NCBI GenBank assembly: GCA_034007705.1
Contig: JAVEQK010000016.1
Coordinates: 1 to 64,000, forward strand
Length of the DNA: 64,000 bases
Direction: 5' to 3'
DNA from: UBA10518 sp022837185
GTDB taxonomy: Bacteria > Desulfobacterota > Desulfobulbia > Desulfobulbales > Desulfobulbaceae
Made by a program: the position numbers and the translations under genes
Shown here: positions 42,860 to 52,141 of the stretch, in pieces
How the letters are laid out: each line of letters opens with the position of its first letter
How positions within the stretch are numbered: position 1 is the first letter of the stretch
The notes under the pieces: model-generated
The model's database searches: none
What the model was told of the DNA's origin: nothing
The model's input: the letters and a program-made list of their open reading frames with translations, nothing else

Positions 42860-45624
42860 GCGGATCCGGATCGGCAACAGCGCCGCCGGTCGTCCGGCTG
42901 CGGGAGGTGAGCCAGCGCTACGGCACAGCAAAGGCCCTGGACCGCGTCAGCATGGACCTGCCGGCAGGCTGCATGGTCGGCGTCATCGGTCCCGACGGGG
43001 TGGGCAAGTCCAGCCTTTTTGCACTGATTGCCGGTTCCAGAAAAATCCAGTCCGGCCGGGTCGAGGTGCTGGGAGGCAGCATGGCCGACAAGCGCCATCG
43101 CCTGGGCCTTTATCCGCGGGTGGCCTACATGCCCCAGGGGCTCGGCCGGAATCTCTACCCGACCCTGTCGGTATTCGAAAACATTGATTTTTTCGCCCGC
43201 CTTTTCGGCCATGGCCGGCAGGAGCGTGAACGCCGCATCGGTGAACTGCTGCGGGCCACCGGCCTGGCTCCCTTTGCCGGCCGCCCCGCCGGCAAGCTCT
43301 CCGGCGGCATGAAACAGAAACTGGGCCTCTGCTGCGCCCTGATCCACGATCCCGAACTCCTGATCCTGGACGAACCGACCACCGGCGTCGATCCCCTGTC
43401 GCGCAGGCAGTTCTGGGAGCTGATCGACCGCATCCGGGCCAGACAGGCCGGAATGAGCGTGCTGGTCGCAACCGCCTACATGGAGGAGGCCGCGCGTTTC
43501 GACTGGCTGGTGGCCATGCATGGCGGACGGCTGCTTGACAGCGGCTCCCCGGAAGAACTTCTGAAACGGACCGGCGCCTCCTCCCTGGAAAAAGCGTTCA
43601 TCGCCCTGCTGCCGCAATCGCAGCGCGAGGGCTACCGGCCGGTTGCCATTCCTCCCCGGGAAACGGAGGAAAACGGGGAGGCCGCCATCGAGGCCCACGA
43701 CCTCACCATGCGCTTCGGCGATTTCACCGCCGTTGATCACGTCAGCTTCCGCATCGGCCGGGGGGAAATCTTCGGCTTCCTGGGCTCCAACGGCTGCGGC
43801 AAGACCACCACCATGAAAATGCTCACCGGCCTGCTGCAGGGCAGCGGGGGGCAGGCCCTGCTGTTCGGCCGGCCGGTGGATCCCCGCGATATCGACACCC
43901 GGCGGCGGGTCGGCTACATGACCCAGTCCTTTTCCCTGTACGGCGAGTTGACGGTGCGGCAGAACCTGGTGCTGCATGCCCGCCTGTATTCAATACCCGA
44001 ACAGCGGATCCCCGGACGGGTGCGGGAAATGGCGGAACGCTTCGGCCTCGACGGGGTGATGGATTCCCTGCCCGACTCCCTGCCGCTGGGCCTCAAACAG
44101 CGGCTCTCCCTGGCGGTGGCCATGATCCACGGGCCGGAGATGCTGATTCTCGACGAGCCGACCTCGGGAGTGGACCCGGTGGCCCGCGACGAATTCTGGC
44201 GAATCATGCTGGACCTGGCGCGGCGGGAGGGGGTGACCATCTTTATTTCCACCCATTTCATGAACGAAGCCGAGCGTTGCGACCGGATCTCGCTTATGCA
44301 TGCGGGCCGGGTGCTGGTCAGCGATGCACCGGCGTCCCTGATCAAAAAACGAGGGGTGCAAACCCTGGAGGAAGCCTTTATCAGCTACCTCGAGGAGGCA
44401 GCGAAGGAAGGTGAAGCGGAACGTGCGGAAGCGGCCGGGGAAGAGGCCCCTGTTCCCGCGCCGCCGCAAACGCAGGTCCCGACCCGGAAGCGGCGTTTTT
44501 TCAGCCTGCGCCGCCTGTCCAGCTATGCCCGGCGCGAGTCGATGGAACTGGGCCGCGACCCCCTTCGCCTGAGCCTGGCCCTGCTGGGCTGCGCCATCCT
44601 GATGTTCGTCATGGGCTACGGCATCAGCCTGGACGTGGAGGACCTTGCCTTTGCCGTACTCGACCGGGACCGGACCGGTCTCAGCCGCGACTACACCCTC
44701 AATCTCTCCGGATCGCGCTATTTCAGCGAGCGCCCCCCCATCCGCGACTACGCCGACCTGGACCGGCGGATGCGCGCCGGCGAGATCAGCCTGGCCCTTG
44801 AACTGCCGCCCGGATTCGCCCGGGACATCGACCGGGGCGCCCCGGTCAGCGTGGGCGCGTGGATCGACGGCGCCATGCCCACCCGGGCCGAAACGGTGCG
44901 GGGCTATGTCCAGGGAATGCACAATCACTGGCTGACCACCCGGGTGCGGCAGGAGCGGGGCACCGGGGCGGCCGGCGGCCCGGTCACCATCGAAACCCGT
45001 TTCCGCTACAATCCCGACGTAAAAAGTCTGAACGCCATGGTCCCGGCGGTGATTCCGCTCCTGCTGATGATGATTCCGGCCATACTGACCGCCCTTTCGG
45101 TGGTGCGGGAAAAGGAGCTGGGTTCCATCATCAACTTCTACGTCACCCCGGTTACCCGGCTGGAATTCCTGCTGGGCAAGCAGATTCCCTACGTGGTCCT
45201 GGGGATGATCAGCTTTCTGCTGCTGACGGGGATGGCCGTCTTCCTCTTCGGGGTTGAACTCAAGGGGAGCTTTTCCACCCTGTTTGCGGGAGCCCTGCTT
45301 TACGTGGCCGCCGCCACCGCCCTGGGGCTGGTGATCTCGACCTTCATGCGCAGCCAGATCGCCGCCCTGTTCGGCACGGCCCTGCTGACCATCCTGCCCG
45401 CGATCCAGTTCTCCGGATTGATCGATCCGGTCTCGTCCCTGGAGGGTTTCGGCGCCGTGATCGGCCGGATCTACCCGACCACCCATTTTCTCACCATCGC
45501 CAGAGGCACCTTTTCCAAGGCCCTTGGTTTTCAGGATCTTCAGGCCTCGTTCCTCCCCCTGCTCCTCGCCGTGCCCTTCCTGATCGGCCTGGGGAGTGCG
45601 CTGCTCCGGAAACAGGACCGCTGA
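42856..45624 (+). CDS. Fused double-ATPase ABC-2 exporter, RbbA-like
   Basis: The product is 922 residues. Two ATPase domains are joined in one chain: NBD1 (about 10-245, Walker A GPDGVGKS, signature LSGGMKQK) and NBD2 (about 275-520, Walker A GSNGCGKT, DEPTSGVDPVA). NBD2's signature is LGLKQRL rather than LSGGQ. A charged linker (about 525-555) precedes an ABC-2 permease with six helices (about 575-920). E. coli RbbA (YhiH) has the same NBD-NBD-permease order. The start at 42856 is the ATGA overlap. Confidence 0.9.
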   Translation: MSGSGSATAPPVVRLREVSQRYGTAKALDRVSMDLPAGCMVGVIGPDGVGKSSLFALIAGSRKIQSGRVEVLGGSMADKRHRLGLYPRVAYMPQGLGRNLYPTLSVFENIDFFARLFGHGRQERERRIGELLRATGLAPFAGRPAGKLSGGMKQKLGLCCALIHDPELLILDEPTTGVDPLSRRQFWELIDRIRARQAGMSVLVATAYMEEAARFDWLVAMHGGRLLDSGSPEELLKRTGASSLEKAFIALLPQSQREGYRPVAIPPRETEENGEAAIEAHDLTMRFGDFTAVDHVSFRIGRGEIFGFLGSNGCGKTTTMKMLTGLLQGSGGQALLFGRPVDPRDIDTRRRVGYMTQSFSLYGELTVRQNLVLHARLYSIPEQRIPGRVREMAERFGLDGVMDSLPDSLPLGLKQRLSLAVAMIHGPEMLILDEPTSGVDPVARDEFWRIMLDLARREGVTIFISTHFMNEAERCDRISLMHAGRVLVSDAPASLIKKRGVQTLEEAFISYLEEAAKEGEAERAEAAGEEAPVPAPPQTQVPTRKRRFFSLRRLSSYARRESMELGRDPLRLSLALLGCAILMFVMGYGISLDVEDLAFAVLDRDRTGLSRDYTLNLSGSRYFSERPPIRDYADLDRRMRAGEISLALELPPGFARDIDRGAPVSVGAWIDGAMPTRAETVRGYVQGMHNHWLTTRVRQERGTGAAGGPVTIETRFRYNPDVKSLNAMVPAVIPLLLMMIPAILTALSVVREKELGSIINFYVTPVTRLEFLLGKQIPYVVLGMISFLLLTGMAVFLFGVELKGSFSTLFAGALLYVAAATALGLVISTFMRSQIAALFGTALLTILPAIQFSGLIDPVSSLEGFGAVIGRIYPTTHFLTIARGTFSKALGFQDLQASFLPLLLAVPFLIGLGSALLRKQDR

Positions 45625-45626
45625 CC

Positions 45627-46748
45627 ATGCGCGCCGCCAACGTCTTCCATTTCGGCATCAAGGAGCTGCGCAGTCTGCTGCGCGACCCGATCATGCTGGT
45701 CCTGATCGTCTATGCCTTCACCTTCGCCATCTACACCGCCGCCACGGTCATGCCGGAAACCCTGCACAAAGCGGCCATCGCCATTGTCGACGAGGACCGC
45801 TCCCAACTCTCCGCCCGGATCAGGGACGCCTTTTATCCGCCCTATTTCCTGCCGCCGGTCCTGATCAGCCGGGCCGAGATGGATGCCCGGATGGACGCCG
45901 GCCTGGACACCTTTGCCCTCGACATCCCTCCCAATTTCCAGCGTGACGTTCTGGCCGGACGCAGCCCGGCCGTGCAGCTCAACATCGATGCCACCCGGAC
46001 GAGCCAGGCCTTCACCGGCAGCGGCTACATCCATGCCATCATCAGCAGCGAAACCGCCGCCTTTCTTGAAGGACTCCGCACCAACCCCGTCCCCGCGGTG
46101 GACCTGTCCCTGCGGGTCCGTTTCAACCCGGAGCTGAACAAAAGCTGGTTCGGCGGAGTCATGAAGATCATCGACAACGTCACCATGCTCTCCATCATCC
46201 TCACTGGCGCCGCCCTAATCCGGGAGCGGGAGCACGGAACGGTGGAGCACCTGCTGGTGATGCCCGTGACTCCTTTCGAGATCATGGCCGGCAAGGTGTG
46301 GGCCATGGCCCTGGTGGTCCTGGCGGCCTCGGCCTGCTCCCTGCTCCTGGTCGTCCAGGGTCTGCTGAGGGTGCCCATCGAAGGCTCCGTCCCCCTGTTC
46401 CTGGCCGGCACGGCGATCCACCTCTTCGCCGCCACCTCCCTGGGGATCTTCCTCGGCACCGTGGCCCGATCCATGCCGCAGTTCGGCCTCCTCCTGATGC
46501 TGGTCCTGATGCCCCTGCAGATCCTTTCCGGCGGCACCACGCCCCGTGAGAGCATGCCGGATCTCATCCAACTCGTCATGCTGGCGGCACCCAACACCCA
46601 TTTCGTCATGCTCGCCCAGGCCATCCTCTATCGCGGCGCCGGCTTCACCGTGGTCTGGCCGCAGTTCATGAGCCTGGCCCTGATCGGCTCTATCCTGTTC
46701 ATTTTCTCCCTGGCCCGCTTCCGGAAAACCCTGGCAGCCATGGCCTGA
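45627..46748 (+). CDS. ABC-2 type permease, YhhJ-like
   Basis: The product is 373 residues: one N-terminal helix (about 20-38), a large extracytoplasmic region (about 40-185) and five further helices (about 185-370) with REREHGTVEHLLVMPVTPFEIMAGK (split: REREHGTVEHLL / VMPVTPFEIMAGK). It is the second permease half of the upstream fused exporter, only 2 bases away. The operon HlyD-RbbA-YhhJ is the yhiI-yhiH-yhhJ arrangement known in enteric bacteria. What it exports is unknown. Confidence 0.9.
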   Translation: MRAANVFHFGIKELRSLLRDPIMLVLIVYAFTFAIYTAATVMPETLHKAAIAIVDEDRSQLSARIRDAFYPPYFLPPVLISRAEMDARMDAGLDTFALDIPPNFQRDVLAGRSPAVQLNIDATRTSQAFTGSGYIHAIISSETAAFLEGLRTNPVPAVDLSLRVRFNPELNKSWFGGVMKIIDNVTMLSIILTGAALIREREHGTVEHLLVMPVTPFEIMAGKVWAMALVVLAASACSLLLVVQGLLRVPIEGSVPLFLAGTAIHLFAATSLGIFLGTVARSMPQFGLLLMLVLMPLQILSGGTTPRESMPDLIQLVMLAAPNTHFVMLAQAILYRGAGFTVVWPQFMSLALIGSILFIFSLARFRKTLAAMA

Positions 46749-46897
46749 ATCCAGCCCGATGGAGAAGACCGGATCGCAATGGTGCTCATCTTTTCCAGGT
46801 TCAGGCCCAGGGGCCGGACACGGTGATCGAGCCGGCGACCGGCTGCATGCGTCCGGCGCGGACAGCATGCAGGATGACGCTGGCGGGACACCCTCAT

Positions 46898-46913
46898 GAT
46901 ACCGTACGGTAAC
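46898..46913. promoter_or_regulatory. Operator dyad upstream of nap (site 1), GATACC-N4-GGTAAC
   Basis: GATACCGTACGGTAAC is one base from the perfect GTTACC-N4-GGTAAC found at 28855. It lies 172 bases before the sigma-54 promoter and 33 bases from site 2. Confidence 0.65.
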
Positions 46914-46930
46914 AAACCCCCGGCAATTAT

Positions 46931-46946
46931 ATTACCCATCCGTAAC
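46931..46946. promoter_or_regulatory. Operator dyad upstream of nap (site 2), ATTACC-N4-CGTAAC
   Basis: ATTACCCATCCGTAAC has one mismatch in each half site relative to the perfect dyad. Its spacing from site 1 (33 bases) resembles the 31-base spacing upstream of the kinase operon. The remaining 46.75-47.18 kb gap has no gene. Confidence 0.55.
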
Positions 46947-47085
46947 ATTTCCTGACGGTTGAAAACCCCGGGACAATCCCTTGTCGGCGCCCCCTTTCCG
47001 CCGACACTTTTTTCCCCGCAAAATATGAAGTGATATCGAACCGTTTCCTTGCTGACGGGGTGCTGACCGGTACCGCATTTGACCC

Positions 47086-47101
47086 TGGCACTGTTGTTGC
47101 T
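47086..47101 (+). promoter_or_regulatory. Sigma-54 promoter for the nap operon
   Basis: TGGCAC-TGTTG-TTGCT has the exact -24/-12 spacing and consensus bases. The predicted start is near 47112, about 68 bases before napF. It is the same promoter class as that of the heme-sensor operon at 28954. Confidence 0.82.
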
Positions 47102-47179
47102 ATACAATAGAACAAAGCTGATCAAACCGATTCACCGAACGGCCGGCAAGTGACCCGGCCCTTCACAGGACGCACCCCG

Positions 47180-47719
47180 ATGAATCTCACTTCGTACCTG
47201 GCCAACAAATGTCTGGCCTTCCTGCTGGACAGCGGCCCCGGCCGTTCCCGGCCGAGGCCGCTGCAGCCCATGCGACCCCCCTGGTCGGCGAAAAGCGCGG
47301 ACTTCGCTTCGCTCTGCGACGGCTGCGGCCTGTGCATCATTGCCTGTCCGGAAAAAATCCTGGCCGGAGACGACAAGGGGCGCCCCCGGGTCGACTTTGC
47401 CGCCGGCTCGTGCACCTTCTGCGGCGCCTGCGCCCAAAGCTGCCACACAGGGGCGCTCTCGCCCGAACCGGCAGCCGCACCGTGGGCTGTGAAGGCCTTC
47501 GTTTCGCCCGGCTGCCTGGCCCGCAACAATGTCCTCTGCAGGACCTGCGCCGAGCACTGCAGTGGAGGCGCGATCATTTTTGCCAACACAACAACCGCGG
47601 TCCCCGCCCCGGTAATCCTGTCCGGCAGATGCACCGGCTGCGGCGCCTGTTTCGCACCCTGCCCGGCCGGGGCCATCGTCATGCGGCCGGGGACGCAACC
47701 AACTGAGGTGAGCGGATGA
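47180..47719 (+). CDS. napF: Ferredoxin-type protein NapF
   Basis: The product is 179 residues. Four cysteine groups are visible: CDGCGLCIIACP at 46-57, CTFCGACAQSC at 78-88, a shorter CRTCAEHC at 120-127 and CTGCGACFAPCP at 151-162. This is the NapF layout of three or four [4Fe-4S] clusters. NapF is a cytoplasmic iron-sulfur protein that helps assemble the iron-sulfur cluster of NapA before export. AGGA sits 9 bases upstream. Its stop overlaps the napD start (ATGA). Confidence 0.88.
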   Translation: MNLTSYLANKCLAFLLDSGPGRSRPRPLQPMRPPWSAKSADFASLCDGCGLCIIACPEKILAGDDKGRPRVDFAAGSCTFCGACAQSCHTGALSPEPAAAPWAVKAFVSPGCLARNNVLCRTCAEHCSGGAIIFANTTTAVPAPVILSGRCTGCGACFAPCPAGAIVMRPGTQPTEVSG

Positions 47720-47946
47720 ACATATCCGGCATCGTTGTCCACGCCCGGCCCGGCGATTCAGCCGGCCTGGCCGATACATTGCAGCGGATGCCCGGCGTTG
47801 ATGTGCACACGGTCACCGATGACGGCCGGATCGTCATCACCGTGGAAGATACGCCGGAAAACGAACCGCCCGAAACCCTGATGAACGTCCAGAATCTGCC
47901 CGGCGTGCTGAGCGCCGCCATGGTCTACAACTACTGCGACGAGTGA
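47716..47946 (+). CDS. napD: NapA-specific chaperone NapD
   Basis: The product is 76 residues, a small ferredoxin-like fold protein. The N-terminus NISGIVVHARP and LPGVLSAAMVYNYCDE near the end are typical NapD. It binds the Tat signal of NapA and prevents early export. The start overlaps napF, and napA follows after 31 bases. Confidence 0.92.
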   Translation: MNISGIVVHARPGDSAGLADTLQRMPGVDVHTVTDDGRIVITVEDTPENEPPETLMNVQNLPGVLSAAMVYNYCDE

Positions 47947-47977
47947 TCGATACCCAACCGAGGAAAGGAGGGAAGCA

Positions 47978-50473
47978 ATGAAACTGAACAGGCGCGAGTT
48001 TATCAAGGCCAATGCCGCCGCAGCCGCCGCCGCGGTCGTCGGCGCCCACCTTCCGGCCGCCCAGGCATACGCAAAGGGACAGGACTCAATCCGCTGGGAC
48101 AAGGCCCCCTGCCGCTTCTGCGGCGTCGGCTGCAGCGTCCTGGTCGGCACCAGGGACGGCCGGGTGGTCGCCACCCAGGGCGACCCGGATGCTCCGGTGA
48201 ACAGGGGCCTGAACTGCATCAAGGGATACTTCCTGGCCAAGATCATGTACGGCAAGGACCGGGTCACCACCCCCCTGCTGCGCAAAAAAGACGGCAAGTA
48301 TGACAAGAACGGGGAATTCGCCCCGGTCTCCTGGGACGAAGCCTTCACGGTCATGGCGGAGAAATACAAGGAGGCCATCCGCACCGGCGGCCCCACCACC
48401 GTCGGCATGTTCGGCTCCGGCCAGTGGACCGTGTGGGAAGGGTATGCGGCCGCCAAACTGTACAAGGCCGGATTCCGCTCCAACAATATCGATCCCAACG
48501 CCCGGCACTGCATGGCCTCCGCCGTGGCGGCCTTCATGCGGACCTTCGGCATCGACGAGCCCATGGGCTGCTACGACGACCTCGAGCATGCCGACGCCTT
48601 TGTCCTGTGGGGCGCCAACATGGCCGAAGCCCACCCCATCCTCTGGTCGCGCCTGACCAACCGCCGCCTGACGGCAAACCATGTCAAGGTGGCCGTGCTC
48701 TCCACCTTCACCAACCGCTGTTTCGAACTCGCCGACCTGGGCATGATCTTCAAGCCCCACACCGACCTGGTCCTCCTCAACTACATTGCCAATCACATCA
48801 TCCAGGCGGGCAAGGTCAACGAGGAGTTCGTCAGGCAGCACGTCAACTTCCGCATCGGCAACACCGACATCGGCTACGGCCTGCGCCCCGACAATCCGCT
48901 GGAAGTCCAGGCCAAGAACGCCAAGACGCCCGACGACCAGGGCGGTTCCCGCGAAGCCGCCTTTGAGGAGTACGCCCGGTTCGTTTCCGAATACACCCTG
49001 GACAAGGCCCATGAAATGTCCGGCGTCCCCAAAAAGGACCTGGAAGCCCTGGCCGAAATCTACGCGGACCCGAAAACCAAGGTGGTCTCCTACTGGACCA
49101 TGGGGTTCAACCAGCACACCCGCGGCACCTGGGTCAACAACCTGGTGTACAACGTCCACCTGCTGACCGGCAAGATCTCGGAGCCGGGCAACGGACCCTT
49201 CTCCCTGACCGGCCAGCCGTCGGCCTGCGGCACGGCCCGCGAGGTGGGCACCTTCGCCCACCGGCTGCCGGCCGACATGGTGGTCAACAACAAGGAGCAC
49301 CGGGACAGGACGGAAAAAATCTGGCAGGTGCCCGAAGGGACCATCCCGGACAAGCCGGGCTACCATGCCGTGCTGCAGAACCGGATGCTGAAGGACGGCA
49401 AGCTCAACGTCTACTGGGTCATGTGCAACAACAACATGCAGGCCGGACCCAATGTCAACGGGGAAATGTATCCCGGCTACCGGAATCCGAAAAACTTCAT
49501 CATCGTCTCCGACCCTTATCCGACGGTCACCGCCATGGCCGCCGACCTCATCCTGCCGACGGCGATGTGGGTGGAAAAGGAAGGCGCCTACGGCAACGCC
49601 GAGCGCCGTACCCAGTTCTTCCGCCAGCAGATCAAGGCCCCGGGTGAGTCGCGGAGCGATCTCTGGCAGCTGGTGGAATTCTCCAAATACTTCAAGACGG
49701 ACGAGGTCTGGCCGGCGGAGCTGCTCGACAGCAACCCCGCCTACAGGGGCAAGACCCTCTTTGACGTGCTCTTTGCCAACGACCGGATCAACAAATTCCC
49801 GTTGACCGACCTGCAGAAGGGCTACGACAACGATGAATCGACCCATTTCGGCTTCTACCTGCAGAAAGGCATCTACGAGGAATATGCCTCGTTCGGCCGC
49901 GGCAAGGCCCATGACCTTGCCCCCTTTGACATGTACCACCAGTCCCGCGGCCTGCGCTGGCCCATCGTGGACGGCAAGGAAACCCTGTGGCGGTTCCGGG
50001 AAGGATACGACCCCTACGTCAAGCAGGGGGAAGGGATCCGCTTCTACGGTAAACCGGACGGCCGGGCCGTCATTTTCGCGCTGCCCTACGAGCCGCCGGC
50101 CGAATCGCCGGACCGGGAATACGACCTGTGGCTGTGCACCGGCCGGATACTGGAGCACTGGCACTCCGGCTCCATGACCACGAGGGTGCCGGAGTTGTAC
50201 CGGGCCGTGCCCGATGCAGTGGTCTTCATGCATCCCGATGACGCGAAAAAGCGGGGCCTGCAGCGCGGCCAGATGGCCAGAATCGCCTCCCGCCGCGGCG
50301 AGATAACCTGCCCGGTGGAAACCATGGGCCGCAACAAAATGCCGGAGGGCATGGTGTTCATCCCCTTCTTTGACGCGGGCCGTCTGGTCAACAAGCTGAC
50401 CCTTGACGCCACCTGCCCGATCTCCAAGGAAACGGACTTCAAAAAATGCGCGGTCAGGGTCAGCAAGGCATGA
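47978..50473 (+). CDS. napA: Periplasmic nitrate reductase catalytic subunit NapA
   Basis: The product is 831 residues. The Tat signal RREFIK (5-10) is followed by APCRFCGVGC with Cys45, 48, 52 and later Cys80 for the [4Fe-4S] cluster. The molybdenum ligand is Cys178 in the NapA-type NARHCMAS motif, which separates it from formate dehydrogenases (Sec or Cys in a different setting). Molybdopterin-binding motifs (NMAEAHPILWSRL, HRLPADMVV) follow. It reduces nitrate to nitrite in the periplasm with electrons from NapB or NapGH. Confidence 0.95.
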   Translation: MKLNRREFIKANAAAAAAAVVGAHLPAAQAYAKGQDSIRWDKAPCRFCGVGCSVLVGTRDGRVVATQGDPDAPVNRGLNCIKGYFLAKIMYGKDRVTTPLLRKKDGKYDKNGEFAPVSWDEAFTVMAEKYKEAIRTGGPTTVGMFGSGQWTVWEGYAAAKLYKAGFRSNNIDPNARHCMASAVAAFMRTFGIDEPMGCYDDLEHADAFVLWGANMAEAHPILWSRLTNRRLTANHVKVAVLSTFTNRCFELADLGMIFKPHTDLVLLNYIANHIIQAGKVNEEFVRQHVNFRIGNTDIGYGLRPDNPLEVQAKNAKTPDDQGGSREAAFEEYARFVSEYTLDKAHEMSGVPKKDLEALAEIYADPKTKVVSYWTMGFNQHTRGTWVNNLVYNVHLLTGKISEPGNGPFSLTGQPSACGTAREVGTFAHRLPADMVVNNKEHRDRTEKIWQVPEGTIPDKPGYHAVLQNRMLKDGKLNVYWVMCNNNMQAGPNVNGEMYPGYRNPKNFIIVSDPYPTVTAMAADLILPTAMWVEKEGAYGNAERRTQFFRQQIKAPGESRSDLWQLVEFSKYFKTDEVWPAELLDSNPAYRGKTLFDVLFANDRINKFPLTDLQKGYDNDESTHFGFYLQKGIYEEYASFGRGKAHDLAPFDMYHQSRGLRWPIVDGKETLWRFREGYDPYVKQGEGIRFYGKPDGRAVIFALPYEPPAESPDREYDLWLCTGRILEHWHSGSMTTRVPELYRAVPDAVVFMHPDDAKKRGLQRGQMARIASRRGEITCPVETMGRNKMPEGMVFIPFFDAGRLVNKLTLDATCPISKETDFKKCAVRVSKA

Positions 50474-50516
50474 ACACCGGGCAGGCCGAAACCGGAACGT
50501 AAAATAACGGGATACA

Positions 50517-51290
50517 GTGAACGGACAACACAATACCAGCGGCGGCGGCCAACCAAAGGAACCGGCCCGGCGGCGGTTTCTCGCCGAAACCCTGAGCGCC
50601 GCCGCCGGCGCCCTGGTGCTGGCGGCAAGCCTCGGGCTGTACCAGCGATCCGCCGGGGCCCTGCCGGCTTACGCCTGCCGGCCGCCGGGGGCTCTGCCCG
50701 AGAAGCAGTTCCTCGGCGCCTGTCTGCGCTGCGGCCAGTGCGTCCGCGGCTGCCCCTATGATGTCCTGCACCTGGCCGCACCGGGGGGGGAAATCCCCAC
50801 CGGCACCCCCTATTTCGTTGCCCGGGAAAACCCCTGCCGGATGTGCGAGGACATCCCCTGCCTGAAAGCCTGCCCGTCCGGCGCCCTGAACAGGAGCCTG
50901 GCGACGGTTTACGAGTCAAGGATGGGACTGGCTGTCCTCCTGGATCACGAAAACTGCCTCAACCATCTCGGACTGCGCTGCGATGTCTGCTACCGTGCCT
51001 GCCCGCTCATTGACCAGGCCATCACCCTCGAGGTCCAGGTCAACCGGCGCAGCGGCGTCCACACCCTGTTCATCCCCACGGTCCATTCCGACCACTGCAC
51101 CGGCTGCGGCATGTGCGAACACGCCTGCGTGCTGGACAACGCAGCCATCAAGGTGCTGCCCCTCAGCCAGGCCCGGGGCGAACTGGGCAAGCACTACCGT
51201 CTCGGCTGGGAGGAACAGGAAAAGGCCGGCGGCTCCCTTATCCCCGAACAGTTGAAACTTCCTGTCCGGCGGCCGGAGGAACTGCCATGA
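50517..51290 (+). CDS. napG: Ferredoxin-type quinol dehydrogenase subunit NapG
   Basis: The product is 257 residues from a GTG start. A Tat-like N-terminus (ARRRFLAETLSAAAGALVL) is followed by four [4Fe-4S] groups: CLRCGQCVRGCP, CRMCEDIPCLKACP, CDVCYRACP and CTGCGMCEHAC. NapG with NapH forms a membrane quinol dehydrogenase. It overlaps napH by 4 bases (ATGA). In organisms without NapC, NapGH is the main electron route to NapA/NapB. Confidence 0.9.
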   Translation: MNGQHNTSGGGQPKEPARRRFLAETLSAAAGALVLAASLGLYQRSAGALPAYACRPPGALPEKQFLGACLRCGQCVRGCPYDVLHLAAPGGEIPTGTPYFVARENPCRMCEDIPCLKACPSGALNRSLATVYESRMGLAVLLDHENCLNHLGLRCDVCYRACPLIDQAITLEVQVNRRSGVHTLFIPTVHSDHCTGCGMCEHACVLDNAAIKVLPLSQARGELGKHYRLGWEEQEKAGGSLIPEQLKLPVRRPEELP

Positions 51291-52129
51291 CGGCCCGCAT
51301 ACCCGGCAGGGAGGCAATCCGGAAGAAAGGCATGGTGCGGGCCGCCAAGTGGCTGGCGCTCCGGCGCATATCGCAGCTGGCCATTCTCCTGCTGTTCCTG
51401 CTCGGGCCGTTGGCCGGCGTCTGGATCGTCAGGGGCAGCTTCTCCGCCAGCATGACCCTTGATGTTCTGCCCCTCACCGATCCGCTGACCGCCCTGCAGT
51501 CCCTGCTGGCCGGCCATACCCTCGGCGCCACCGCCCTGATCGGCGCTCTGATTGTCGCGGTCTTCTACCTGCTCGTCGGCGGGCGGGCCTACTGCAGCTG
51601 GGCCTGTCCGGTCAACCTGGTGACCGACGCCGCCGCCTGGCTGGGCCGGCGTCTGGATCTGAAAAAAAGCATCGGCTTCAACAATACGGTCCGCTACTGG
51701 CTGCTCGGCTTCATTCTGCTGCTGGCACCCCTGACCGGCGCCGTTGTCTGGGAATGGGTCAACCCGGTGACCATCCTGCAGCGCGGCCTGCTGTTCGGCA
51801 TCGGCCTGGGCTGGGCAGTGGTGGCGGCCATCTTCCTCTTTGACCTGCTGGTCGTCCGCCGCGGCTGGTGCGGACACCTGTGCCCGGTCGGCGCCCTCTA
51901 CAGCCTGCCGGGGTTCCTGTCTCTCCTGCGGGTCAGGGCCGCCCGCCGCGAGCAGTGCACGGACTGCATGGACTGCTACAGCGTCTGTCCCGAACCGCAG
52001 GTCATCCGCCCGGCCCTCAAGGGAGAGGCCAGCGGCTCCCCGGTCATATTATCCGGCAACTGCACAAACTGCGGGCGATGCATCGACATCTGCCCCGAGA
52101 ATGTCTTTCAATTTTCGCAACGATTCTAA
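51287..52129 (+). CDS. napH: Membrane ferredoxin-type quinol dehydrogenase subunit NapH
   Basis: The product is 280 residues. Four helices (about 28-48, 75-95, 125-145, 155-180) carry the CxxxCP motifs GGRAYCSWACPVN and RGWCGHLCPVGALY. Two C-terminal [4Fe-4S] groups follow (CTDCMDCYSVCP and CTNCGRCIDICP). It takes electrons from quinol and passes them to NapG. Start chosen at the ATG that overlaps the napG stop. Confidence 0.92.
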   Translation: MTARIPGREAIRKKGMVRAAKWLALRRISQLAILLLFLLGPLAGVWIVRGSFSASMTLDVLPLTDPLTALQSLLAGHTLGATALIGALIVAVFYLLVGGRAYCSWACPVNLVTDAAAWLGRRLDLKKSIGFNNTVRYWLLGFILLLAPLTGAVVWEWVNPVTILQRGLLFGIGLGWAVVAAIFLFDLLVVRRGWCGHLCPVGALYSLPGFLSLLRVRAARREQCTDCMDCYSVCPEPQVIRPALKGEASGSPVILSGNCTNCGRCIDICPENVFQFSQRF

Positions 52130-52141
52130 GGAGGGAACGGT

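Noticed and set aside
47978..50473. NapA-like gene as a selenocysteine formate dehydrogenase
   Set aside because: The ligand position is an ordinary Cys codon in the NapA-type NARHCMAS motif, and nap accessory genes surround it.
48086..50533. An 815-codon open frame opposite napA
   Set aside because: It is antisense to an intact, motif-rich napA. High GC gives long stop-free antisense frames, and its translation shows no domain.
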